A stretch of 64,000 nucleotides of DNA from Metridium senile (lineage: Eukaryota; Cnidaria; Anthozoa; Actiniaria; Metridiidae). The stretch's first letter is position 1; the number at the start of each line of letters is the position of its first letter. This document shows positions 52,201 through 62,536 of this stretch, one piece after another. Location of the stretch: the NCBI GenBank assembly GCA_949775045.1, contig OX459103.1, positions 2,493,501-2,557,500 on the forward strand. Direction: 5' to 3'. The translations under genes were made by a program, and so were the position numbers. The notes under the pieces are model-generated. The model searched no databases and was not told the origin of the DNA. It saw nothing but the letters and a program-made list of their open reading frames with translations.

Positions 52201-55200
52201 TTCGGGATATACGTTTCTTTCGGGCTATACGTTTCTTTCGGGCTACGTTTCTTTCGGGCTATACGTTTCTTTCGGGTTACGTTTCTTTCGGGCTATACGT
52301 TTCTTTCGGGCTATACGTTTCTTTCGGGTTACGTTTCTTTCGGGCTATACGTTTCTTTCGGGTTACGTTTCTTTCGGGCTATACGTTTCTTTCGGGCTAT
52401 ACGTTTCTTTCGGGTTACGTTTCTTTCGGGCTATACGTTTCTTTCGGGCTATACGTTTCTTTCGGGCTACGTTTCTTTCGGGCTATACGTTTTTTTCGGG
52501 CTATACGTTTCTTTCGGGCTATACGTTTCTTTCGGGCTACGTTTCTTTCGGGCTACGTTTTTTTCGGGCTACGTTTCTTTCGGGCTATACGTTTCTTTCG
52601 GGCTACGTTTCTTTCGGGCTATACGTTTCTCTCGGGCTACGTTTCTTTCGGGCTACGTTTCTTTCGGGATATACGTTTCTTTCGGGCTATACGTTTCTTT
52701 CGGGCTACGTTTCTTTCGGGCTATACGTTTCTTTCGGGTTACGTTTCTTTCGGGCTATACGTTTCTTTCGGGCTATACGTTTCTTTCGGGTTACGTTTCT
52801 TTCGGGCTATACGTTTCTTTCGGGTTACGTTTCTTTCGGGCTATACGTTTCTTTCGGGCTATACGTTTCTTTCGGGTTACGTTTCTTTCGGGCTATACGT
52901 TTCTTTCGGGCTATACGTTTCTTTCGGGCTACGTTTCTTTCGGGCTATACGTTTTTTTCGGGCTATACGTTTCTTTCGGGCTATACGTTTCTTTCGGGCT
53001 ACGTTTCTTTCGGGCTACGTTTTTTTCGGGCTACGTTTCTTTCGGGCTATACGTTTCTTTCGGGCTACGTTTCTTTCGGGCTACGTTTCTTTCGGGCTAT
53101 ACGTTTCTTTCGGGCTATACGTTTCTTTCGGGCTATACGTTTCTTTCGGGCTACGTTTCTTTCGGGCTACGTTTCTTTCGGGCTATACGTTTCTTTCGGG
53201 CTACGTTTCTTTCGGGCTACGTTTCTTTCGGGCTATACGTTTCTTTCGGGCTATACGTTTCTTTCGGGCTATACGTTTCTTTCGGGCTACGTTTCTTTCG
53301 GGCTATACGTTTCTTTCGGGCTACGTTTTTTTCGGGCTACGTTTCTTTCGGGCTATACGTTTCTTTCGGGTTACGTTTCTTTCGGGCTATACGTTTCTTT
53401 CGGGTTATACGTTTCTTTCGGGCTATACGTTTCTTTCGGATTACGTTTCTTTCGGGCTATACGTTTCTTTCGGGCTACGTTTCTTTCGGGCTATACGTTT
53501 CTTTCGGGCTATACGTTTCTTTCGGGCTACGTTTCTTTCGGGCTATACGTTTCTTTCGGGCTATACGTTTCTTTCGAGCTACGTTTCTTTCGGGCTACGT
53601 TTCTTTCGGGCTATACGTTTCTTTCGGGCTATACGTTTCTTTCGGGCTACGTTTCTTTCGGGCTATACGTTTCTTTCGGGCTATACGTTTCTTTCGGGCT
53701 ATACGTTTCTTTCGGGCTACGTTTCTTTCGGGCTACGTTTTTTTCGGGCTACGTTTCTTTCGGGCTATACGTTTCTTTCGGGCTACGTTTCTTTCGGGCT
53801 ACGTTTCTTTCGGGATATACGTTTCTTTCGGGCTATACGTTTCTTTCGGGCTACGTTTCTTTCGGGCTATACGTTTCTTTCGGGTTGCGTTTCTTTCGGG
53901 CTATACGTTTCTTTCGGGCTATACGTTTCTTTCGGGTTACGTTTCTTTCGGGCTATACATTTCTTTCGGGCTATACGTTTCTTTCGGGCTACGTTTCTTT
54001 CGGGCTACGTTTCTTTCGGGCTACGTTTCTTTCGGGCTATACGTTTCTTTCGGGCTATACGTTTCTTTCGGGCTACGTTTCTTTCGGGCTATACGTTTCT
54101 TTCGGGCTATACGTTTCTTTCGGGCTATACGTTTTTTTCGGGCTATACGTTTCTTTCGGGCTATACGTTTCTTTCGAGCTACGTTTCTTTCGAGCTACGT
54201 TTCTTTCGGGCTATACGTTTCTTTCGGGCTATACGTTTCTTTCGGGCTACGTTTCTTTCGGGCTACGTTTCTTTCGGGCTATACGTTTCTTTCGGGCTAT
54301 ACGTTTCTTTCGGGCTACGTTTCTTTCGGGCTACGTTTTTTTCGGGCTACGTTTCTTTCGGGCTATACGTTTCTTTCGGGCTACGTTTCTTTCGGGCTAT
54401 ACGTTTCTCTCGGGCTACGTTTCTTTCGGGCTACGTTTCTTTCGGGCTATACGTTTTTTTCGGGCTATACGTTTCTTTCGGGCTATACGTTTCTTTCGGG
54501 CTACGTTTCTTTCGGGCTACGTTTTTTTCGGGCTACGTTTCTTTCGGGCTATACGTTTCTTTCGGGCTACGTTTCTTTCGGGCTACGTTTCTTTCGGGCT
54601 ATACGTTTCTTTCGGGCTATACGTTTCTTTCGGGCTATACGTTTCTTTCGGGCTACGTTTCTTTCGGGCTACGTTTCTTTCGGGCTATACGTTTCTTTCG
54701 GGCTACGTTTCTTTCGGGCTACGTTTCTTTCGGGCTATACGTTTCTTTCGGGCTATACGTTTCTTTCGGGCTATACGTTTCTTTCGGGCTACGTTTCTTT
54801 CGGGCTATACGTTTCTTTCGGGCTACGTTTTTTTCGGGCTACGTTTCTTTCGGGCTATACGTTTCTTTCGGGTTACGTTTCTTTCGGGCTATACGTTTCT
54901 TTCGGGTTATACGTTTCTTTCGGGCTATACGTTTCTTTCGGATTACGTTTCTTTCGGGCTATACGTTTCTTTCGGGCTACGTTTCTTTCGGGCTATACGT
55001 TTCTTTCGGGCTATACGTTTCTTTCGGGCTACGTTTCTTTCGGGCTATACGTTTCTTTCGGGCTATACGTTTCTTTCGAGCTACGTTTCTTTCGGGCTAC
55101 GTTTCTTTCGGGCTATACGTTTCTTTCGGGCTATACGTTTCTTTCGGGCTACGTTTCTTTCGGGCTATACGTTTCTTTCGGGCTATACGTTTCTTTCGGG

Positions 55201-58200
55201 CTATACGTTTCTTTCGGGCTACGTTTCTTTCGGGCTACGTTTTTTTCGGGCTACGTTTCTTTCGGGCTATACGTTTCTTTCGGGCTACGTTTCTTTCGGG
55301 CTACGTTTCTTTCGGGATATACGTTTCTTTCGGGCTATACGTTTCTTTCGGGCTACGTTTCTTTCGGGCTATACGTTTCTTTCGGGTTGCGTTTCTTTCG
55401 GGCTATACGTTTCTTTCGGGCTATACGTTTCTTTCGGGTTACGTTTCTTTCGGGCTATACATTTCTTTCGGGCTATACGTTTCTTTCGGGCTACGTTTCT
55501 TTCGGGCTACGTTTCTTTCGGGCTACGTTTCTTTCGGGCTATACGTTTCTTTCGGGCTATACGTTTCTTTCGGGCTACGTTTCTTTCGGGCTATACGTTT
55601 CTTTCGGGCTATACGTTTCTTTCGGGCTATACGTTTTTTTCGGGCTATACGTTTCTTTCGGGCTATACGTTTCTTTCGGGCTACGTTTCTTTCGGGCTAC
55701 GTTTTTTTCGGGCTACGTTTCTTTCGGGCTATACGTTTCTTTCGGGCTACGTTTCTTTCGGGCTACGTTTCTTTCGGGCTATACGTTTCTTTCGGGCTAT
55801 ACGTTTCTTTCGGGCTATACGTTTCTTTCGGGCTACGTTTCTTTCGGGCTACGTTTCTTTCGGGCTATACGTTTCTTTCGGGCTACGTTTCTTTCGGGCT
55901 ACGTTTCTTTCGGGCTATACGTTTCTTTCGGGCTATACGTTTCTTTCGGGCTATACGTTTCTTTCGGGCTACGTTTCTTTCGGGCTATACGTTTCTTTCG
56001 GGCTACGTTTTTTTCGGGCTACGTTTCTTTCGGGCTATACGTTTCTTTCGGGTTACGTTTCTTTCGGGCTATACGTTTCTTTCGGGTTATACGTTTCTTT
56101 CGGGCTATACGTTTCTTTCGGATTACGTTTCTTTCGGGCTATACGTTTCTTTCGGGCTACGTTTCTTTCGGGCTATACGTTTCTTTCGGGCTATACGTTT
56201 CTTTCGGGCTACGTTTCTTTCGGGCTATACGTTTCTTTCGGGCTATACGTTTCTTTCGAGCTACGTTTCTTTCGGGCTACGTTTCTTTCGGGCTATACGT
56301 TTCTTTCGGGCTATACGTTTCTTTCGGGCTACGTTTCTTTCGGGCTATACGTTTCTTTCGGGCTATACGTTTCTTTCGGGCTACGTTTCTTTCGGGCTAT
56401 ACGTTTCTTTCGGGTTACGTTTCTTTCGGGCTATACGTTTCTTTCGGGCTATACGTTTCTTTCGGGTTACGTTTCTTTCGGGCTATACGTTTCTTTCGGG
56501 CTATACGTTTCTTTCGGGTTACGTTTCTTTCGGGCTATACGTTTCTTTCGGGCTATACGTTTCTTTCGGGCTATACGTTTCTTTCGGGCTATACGTTTCT
56601 TTCGGGCTACGTTTCTTTCGGGCTATACGTTTCTTTCGGGTTACGTTTCTTTCGGGCTATACGTTTCTTTCGGGCTATACGTTTCTTTCGGGCTATACGT
56701 TTCTTTTGGGTTACGTTTCTTTCGGGCTATACGTTTCTTTCGGGCTACGTTTCTTTCGGGCTATACGTTTCTTTCGGGCTATACGTTTCTTTCGGGCTAC
56801 GTTTCTTTCGGGCTATACGTTTCTTTCGGGCTACGTTTCTTTCGGGCTATACGTTTCTTTCGGGCTACGTTTCTTTCGGGCTACGTTTCTTTCGGGCTAT
56901 ACGTTTCTTTCGGGCTATACGTTTCTTTCGGGCTACGTTTCTCTCGGGCTACGTTTCTTTCGGGCTACGTTTCTTTCGGGCTATACGTTTCTTTCGGGTT
57001 ACGTTTCTTTCGGGCTATACGTTTCTTTCGGGCTATACGTTTCTTTCGGGTTACGTTTCTTTCGGGCTATACGTTTCTTTCGGGCTATACGTTTCTTTCG
57101 GGTTACGTTTCTTTCGGGCTATACGTTTCTTTCGGGCTATACGTTTCTTTCGGGCTATACGTTTCTTTCGGGCTATACGTTTCTTTCGGGCTACGTTTCT
57201 TTCGGGCTATACGTTTCTTTCGGGTTACGTTTCTTTCGGGCTATACGTTTCTTTCGGGCTATACGTTTCTTTCGGGCTATACGTTTCTTTTGGGTTACGT
57301 TTCTTTCGGGCTATACGTTTCTTTCGGGCTACGTTTCTTTCGGGCTATACGTTTCTTTCGGGCTATACGTTTCTTTCGGGCTACGTTTCTTTCGGGCTAT
57401 ACGTTTCTTTCGGGCTACGTTTCTTTCGGGCTATACGTTTCTTTCGGGCTACGTTTCTTTCGGGCTACGTTTCTTTCGGGCTATACGTTTCTTTCGGGCT
57501 ATACGTTTCTTTCGGGCTACGTTTCTCTCGGGCTACGTTTCTTTCGGGCTACGTTTCTTTCGGGCTATACGTTTCTTTCGGGCTACGTTTCTTTCGGGCT
57601 ATACGTTTCTCTCGGGCTACGTTTCTTTCGGGCTACGTTTCTTTCGGGATATACGTTTCTTTCGGGCTATACGTTTCTTTCGGGCTACGTTTCTTTCGGG
57701 CTATACGTTTCTTTCGGGTTACGTTTCTTTCGGGCTATACGTTTCTTTCGGGCTATACGTTTCTTTCGGGTTACGTTTCTTTCGGGCTATACGTTTCTTT
57801 CGGGCTATACGTTTCTTTCGGGTTACGTTTCTTTCGGGCTATACATTTCTTTCGGTCTATACGTTTCTTTCGGGCTACGTTTTTTTCGGGCTACGTTTCT
57901 TTCGGGCTACGTTTCTTTCGGGCTATACGTTTCTTTCGGGCTATACGTTTCTTTCGGGCTACGTTTCTTTCGGGCTATACGTTTCTTTCGGGCTATACGT
58001 TTCTTTCGGGCTATACGTTTCTTTCGGGCTACGTTTCTTTCGGGCTATACGTTTCTCTCGGGCTACGTTTCTTTCGGGCTACGTTTCTTTCGGGATATAC
58101 GTTTCTTTCGGGCTATACGTTTCTTTCGGGCTACGTTTCTTTCGGGCTATACGTTTCTTTCGGGTTACGTTTCTTTCGGGCTATACGTTTCTTTCGGGCT

Positions 58201-59394
58201 ATACGTTTCTTTCGGGTTACGTTTCTTTCGGGCTATACGTTTCTTTCGGGCTATACGTTTCTTTCGGGCTATACGTTTCCTCGGGCTACGTTTCTTTCGG
58301 GCTACGTTTCTTTCGGGATATACGTTTCTTTCGGGCTATACGTTTCTTTCGGGCTACGTTTCTTTCGGGCTATACGTTTCTTTCGGGTTACGTTTCTTTC
58401 GGGCTATACGTTTCTTTCGGGCTATACGTTTCTTTCGGGTTACGTTTCTTTCGGGCTATACGTTTCTTTCGGGCTATACGTTTCTTTCGGGTTACGTTTC
58501 TTTCGGGCTATACGTTTCTTTCGGGCTATACGTTTCTTTCGGGCTATACGTTTCTTTCGGGCTATACGTTTCTTTCGGGCTACGTTTCTTTCGGGCTATA
58601 CGTTTCTTTCGGGTTACGTTTCTTTCGGGCTATACGTTTCTTTCGGGTTACGTTTCTTTCGGGCTATACGTTTCTTTCGGGCTATACGTTTCTTTCGGGT
58701 TACGTTTCTTTCGGGCTATACGTTTCTTTCGGGCTATACGTTTCTTTCGGGTTACGTTTCTTTCGGGCTATACGTTTCTTTCGGGCTATACGTTTCTTTC
58801 GGGCTACGTTTCTTTCGGGCTATACGTTTCTTTCGGGTTACGTTTCTTTCGGGCTATACGTTTCTTTCGGGCTATACGTTTCTTTCGGGCTACGTTTCTT
58901 TCGGGCTACGTTTCTTTCGGGCTACGTTTCTTTCGGGCTATACGTTTCTTTCGGGTTACGTTTCTTTCGGGCTATACGTTTCTTTCGGGCTATACGTTTC
59001 TTTCGGGTTACGTTTCTTTCGGGTTATACGTTTCTTTCGGGCTATACGTTTCTTTCGGGCTATACGTTTCTTTCGTGCTATACGTTTCTTTCGGGCTATA
59101 CGTTTGTTTCGGGCAACGTTTGTTTCGGGCTACGTTTCTTTCGGGCTACGTTTCTTTCGGGCTATACGTTTCTTTCGGGCTACGTTTCTTTCGGGCTACG
59201 TTTCTTTCGGGATATACGTTTCTTTCGGGCTATACGTTTCTTTCGGGCTATACGTTTCTTTCGGGCTACGTTTCTTTCGGGCTACGTTTCTTTCGGGCTA
59301 TACGTTTCTTTCGGGCTACGTTTCTTTCGGGCTATACATTTCTCTCGGGCTACGTTTCTTTCGGGCTACGTTTCTTTCGGGCTACGTTTCTTTT
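19201..59394 (+). repeat. Satellite domain without CTAAG units, open in all forward frames
   Basis: Beyond 19.2 kb the stop-creating CTAAG variant disappears. Other variants become common, such as TTTTTTTCGGG, TTCGAGCTACG, TCGGACTACG, GGCTATGCG and TCGTGCTACG. Rare-variant spacing shows further block duplications: 2,700 bp (33371/36071, also CGTTGC at 33499/36199), 450 bp (40843/41293 and GTTAATTTC 40891/41341), 442 bp (51255/51697), and 1,502 bp (53405/54907, 53885/55387, 53957/55459). The only + strand stops I found are a TAG near 31512 (GGCTAGACG) and TAA at GTTAATTTC near 40893 and 41343. Confidence 0.8.
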
Positions 59395-59740
59395 TAAGAT
59401 GAATATCAACACAACCTACAAACTTAATTATGTTTAATATTCAGGTACGAATATACTTGAGTTCACGGTACGCCTGCAATAATTTTATCAATTCTTTTCT
59501 CTTTTAAAATATGTATAAATCATTTCAAAATTATTTACTCTTTTGTATTATATTAGTATCCGTATTTATACATTTGTAAAGGTTTATCGAAATATATGAT
59601 ATTCACTATAAATTTGATTTAAATGAAATAATTTTAGAGTACAAACGGTTATAACCCGTGAAACAAGTAGTGCTAATTATTACTAAATAGTGCTAATTAA
59701 ACAATAGAAAACAATACAATTAACATAAAATATCACTATT
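59395..59740. other. AT-rich DNA beyond the satellite, no gene seen
   Basis: The sequence changes abruptly from satellite to AT-rich unique DNA at TTTCTTTTTAAGATGAATATC. No supported gene or RNA is visible. Confidence 0.5.
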
Positions 59741-59742
59741 TA

Positions 59743-59867
59743 GGCTAGGTTCACACAGAACCGGTCAATACAATATTTTCGTTTTGACCGGTAAGACGTC
59801 CAAATTATTGCACGTTTAGCGCGGTCCTGTGTGACCGGTCAAACATTTGTCCGGTGTAAACGTAGCC
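59743..59867. mobile_element. 125-bp miniature inverted-repeat element
   Basis: GGCTAGGTTCACAC at the left end matches the reverse complement of GTGTAAACGTAGCC at the right end with two mismatches. TA flanks both sides (59741-59742 and 59868-59869), consistent with a TA target duplication as in Tc1/mariner-type or similar elements. Inside, the palindrome-like motif ACCGGTCA / TGACCGGT occurs three times. No coding capacity. Confidence 0.65.
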
Positions 59868-59979
59868 TAAGTACTATTTATGTCTCACCCTTTTAATGTT
59901 TGTACTCTATCTTTCTATATTTTCATGTTTATATTTTCTATATATAATTTTCTATATATAATTATCATACGTTTTTTAC

Positions 59980-60047
59980 ATGAGCCTCTGGCTCGGATGT
60001 AAGGGCGACCTTATCCCACGTTATGACTTTAAATTGATTGATTGATT
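59980..60047 (+). mobile_element. LINE-like 3' tail ending in an ATTG microsatellite
   Basis: A small perfect hairpin (GAGCC at 59982-59986, GGCTC at 59990-59994) is followed about 40 bp later by TTGATTGATTGATTA. A 3' hairpin plus a short tandem-repeat tail instead of poly(A) is characteristic of CR1/L2-type LINEs and SINEs derived from them. Only the extreme end would be present, so the assignment is tentative. Confidence 0.35.
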
Positions 60048-60114
60048 ATTTGAATAATTACATTTTGCATTTATCAAGAGCAAGGTCTTGGATAACTGGA
60101 TTGTTGTGGCCAGC

Positions 60115-60240
60115 GCTTAAAAAGAAAAAGAACAGGAAAGACCAGGAAAAGAAAAATATGAAAAAGAAAGAGAAAAACCAAAAGAACAAAGTAAAGAAAA
60201 ATGTCAAGAAAAAATACAGGATAAGAGGCAAATATGATTA
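60115..60240 (+). other. Purine-rich tract with Lys-rich reading frame
   Basis: The + strand is almost all A and G. One frame reads as Lys/Asn/Arg-rich and stops at 60239-60241. The neighbouring frame reads Glu/Lys-rich but has a TAA just upstream. A terminal exon cannot be excluded, but there is no convincing acceptor and the composition alone explains the open frames. Confidence 0.2.
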
Positions 60241-60587
60241 ACAAATATATATAGGTTTTTATAACTATGGTAACCAAAACAATGTAAACAAACACCTTTT
60301 TTTTTCTTTAAAAAAAAATACATTTTTAATATAAAATTGTTCAGGCAAGTATATGAACTTTAGAAATGAAATAGAAATATAGATTTATTGAGTTTCTTTA
60401 AATTAAAGTTGCTGAAATATTGCAGGAAAATTAATAATCTAAATAAAATATATATAAAACAACGATTAAAGAGTGTTTCCCCAATTTCATTTAATTCTCA
60501 TAATATTAAAGTATTCTCGATAATAATGATTTGAATGTTGTAATATAATTTATTCCTTTTTGTTTTTTGTTTTTTAAATAGGACTAA

Positions 60588-61132
60588 CCACAGGCAGCCC
60601 AAGCAATTCACTTTTACAGTAGAGGTATGTGAGGAAAAAATCGATAATTTTTATTGAAATAAATTTGAACAAATTTCAATTCTGTGTTCTTGTTAAACTT
60701 ATTTGGTGTCATTCTAGGTGGTTTTTGAACGTTTTAGAGCATTTTTTCCTAATTTTTGCCCACCTGTACTTAAATATGGAAAGGCTGGTCACTCGTGATC
60801 GACATCGCTTGTCTTCGATGGTCGAAAAAATCATGTTTAATCCTTCCTTTGCCTTCAAAATCCCCTCAACACTATAGATTAATGATCCTTCTGTCCAGAA
60901 ACCAGCAAAATGTTCATTGATCTCGAGTCAGACCTCACGAAATCATAGATATTGAGCGATTTTCAACGACAATTTGTCTTCAGATGATCTGTGAGCCGCG
61001 TTTAACGGACACCGAGAACTTCGTAGCCGGGCCTTCTTTTGTAAAACTCATTGTGATTGGACTGGTAACCATGGAATAGAGTCGTCCTCACATATCTCTA
61101 CAGTAAAAGTGAATTGCTTGGGCTGCCTGTGG
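60588..61132. mobile_element. 545-bp non-autonomous DNA transposon with 47-bp inverted repeats
   Basis: The left end, starting CCACAGGCAGCCCAAGCAAT (60588-60634), is matched by the reverse complement of 61086-61132 with two mismatches. Flanks share ACTAA (60583-60587 and 61133-61137). Because the element ends in CC/GG, the target duplication could be read as up to 7 bp (GGACTAA). The interior has no transposase-like frame; the short frame at 60629-60877 begins inside the inverted repeat and is not credible. Confidence 0.75.
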
Positions 61133-61380
61133 ACTAACGTGTAAACAATGCTACGGCAGAATAATAAAAACTGCATTACATATTTATGGTCGATAAAAGC
61201 TGATAATATAGCTATGTTACTTCTTATTTGTGTCTGTTTAAAGGTTAATATGATAAATTGCCAATATTTCTATATTTCTTGAACGTCCCCCGGCCGGATT
61301 ATCAACACACAAAAAATCGTCATTATTACTGAACTTTTCATCCGAATTTTAACCCATCAAAAACGTCATTATTGCATATA

Positions 61381-62140
61381 GGGTGAACTAAGAAAGTTTT
61401 AGGCGATCCAGTTAGGCAATATAAAGCGGTGATATAGACGATCCTAGAAATTGACCATCAAATTAAAATGGTGCGTAAACAAGGCAGCCACAGGATATAG
61501 GTTTTTAGACGTTCACCAGCAAATTAAAATGGTGCGTAAACATAGCCGCCACAGGATGAACTAAGGAAGTTTTAGGCGATCCAGTTAGGCAATACAAAGC
61601 GATGATATAGGCGATCCTAGAAATAGACCAGCAAATTAAAATGGTGCGTAAACATGGCCGACATAGTGTGAACTAAGGAAGTTTTAGGCGATCCAGTTAG
61701 GCAATATAAAGCGATGATATAGGCGATCCTAGAAATAGACCAGCAAATTAAAATGGTGCGTAAACATGGCCGACATAGGGTGGACTAAGGAAGTTTTAGG
61801 CGATCCAGTTAGGCAATACAAAGCGATGATATAGGCGATCCTAGAAATAGACCAGCAAATTAAAATGGTGCGTAAACATGGCCGACATAGGGTGGACTAA
61901 GGAAGTTTTAGGCGATCCAGTTAGGCAATATAAAGCGATGATATAGGCGATCCTAGAAATTGACCAGCAAATTAAAATGGTGCGTAAACATGGCCGACAT
62001 AGGGTGAACTAAGGAAGTAGTTTATATTAGGCGATATATTAGCCAATATAAAGCGATGATATAGGTTTTTAGACATTGACCAGCAAATTAAAATGTTAAT
62101 CTTAAGCAGTTTGCAAGATTCCACATGTGTTGACGCATCA
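61381..62140 (+). repeat. 112-bp minisatellite
   Basis: The phrase GTGAACTAAGGAAGTTTTAG begins new copies at about 61558, 61670, 61782, 61894 and 62006, each 112 bp apart. Each copy carries GGCGATCC twice and a shared AAATTAAAATGGTGCGTAAA. The first copy (from 61385) contains an extra partial duplication of about 61 bp. Copies after 62006 are degenerate and fade by about 62140-62240. No frame runs through it. Confidence 0.9.
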
Positions 62141-62240
62141 AGGAGAACTAAGGAAGTTTTAGGGAATGTGCAATCATAGGCGATTTAAGAAATGTTTAGT
62201 AAAAATGGTTGGTAATCATAGGAGATATATGGCGATTTTG

Positions 62241-62530
62241 GACGATCCTAGATAATTTCATGATGAAATATTAATGTTAATAATCATAATAAGGATCGTA
62301 AGGTTAGTGATCACTGCTGATAATGATTATAATAATAATGATAATAAATAATGATATCATATGTTCTTGAATAGTAAAACAAATATTAAATCGGAATGCG
62401 AATTGTTATGAAAAAAATGTTTGTAATAAACGTTTACTTTCATTGATAAATCCGCCTATTTGATCTTCTCATGGTTTCCCTGTGCAGATTTGAAAAGAGA
62501 AGTACTGGGCATATAATCCAGCTACTTGTT
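62241..62530. other. AT-rich DNA with TAA/TGA-like simple repeats
   Basis: Short ATAATAATGATAATAAATAATG runs lie near 62325-62355. No gene is seen. It lies just upstream of the promoter-like region. Confidence 0.45.
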
Positions 62531-62536
62531 GTCTAC

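Larger units (their letters stand above)
5091..59394 (+). repeat. Giant satellite array of 18- and 16-bp monomers
   Basis: About 54.3 kb of uninterrupted head-to-tail repeats, roughly 3,100-3,200 monomers by length. The main unit is 18 bp, GGGCTATACGTTTCTTTC. The second is 16 bp, lacking one TA: GGGCTACGTTTCTTTC or GGGTTACGTTTCTTTC. Minor variants include GGATATACG, GGCTGTACG, GGCTAAG, TCGGATTACG, TTCTCTCGGG, TTTTTTTCGGG and TTTTGGG. Every unit I read points the same way and no foreign insertion interrupts it. Neither monomer nor any junction contains a + strand stop codon, so very long forward frames arise automatically. The minus strand has TAG or TAA in most units. The monomers contain no ATG, and the longest frame begins only at a TTG made by a one-base deletion. 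I therefore call this satellite DNA and not a protein gene. A centromeric, heterochromatic or transcribed satellite role is possible but unproven. Confidence 0.97.

Noticed and set aside
5091..59394. CRISPR array
   Set aside because: Units are continuous with no unique spacers, and the surrounding DNA is eukaryotic.
5091..59394. Telomeric repeat
   Set aside because: Monomers are 16-18 bp and lack TTAGGG-type words; unique DNA lies on both sides.
19333..59397. 13,354-codon giant protein gene
   Set aside because: No ATG start, no introns or signals, two other frames equally open, and the composition is fully explained by the repeat.
21929..59437. 12,502-codon frame starting at an ATG and ending in unique sequence
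   Set aside because: The ATG is a point or indel variant of the monomer (GGCTATGTTTC), and the C-terminal unique residues simply run to the first stop past the array.
60629..60877. 82-codon frame inside the 545-bp transposon
   Set aside because: It starts within the terminal inverted repeat, has no recognisable domain, and the element is too short for a transposase.
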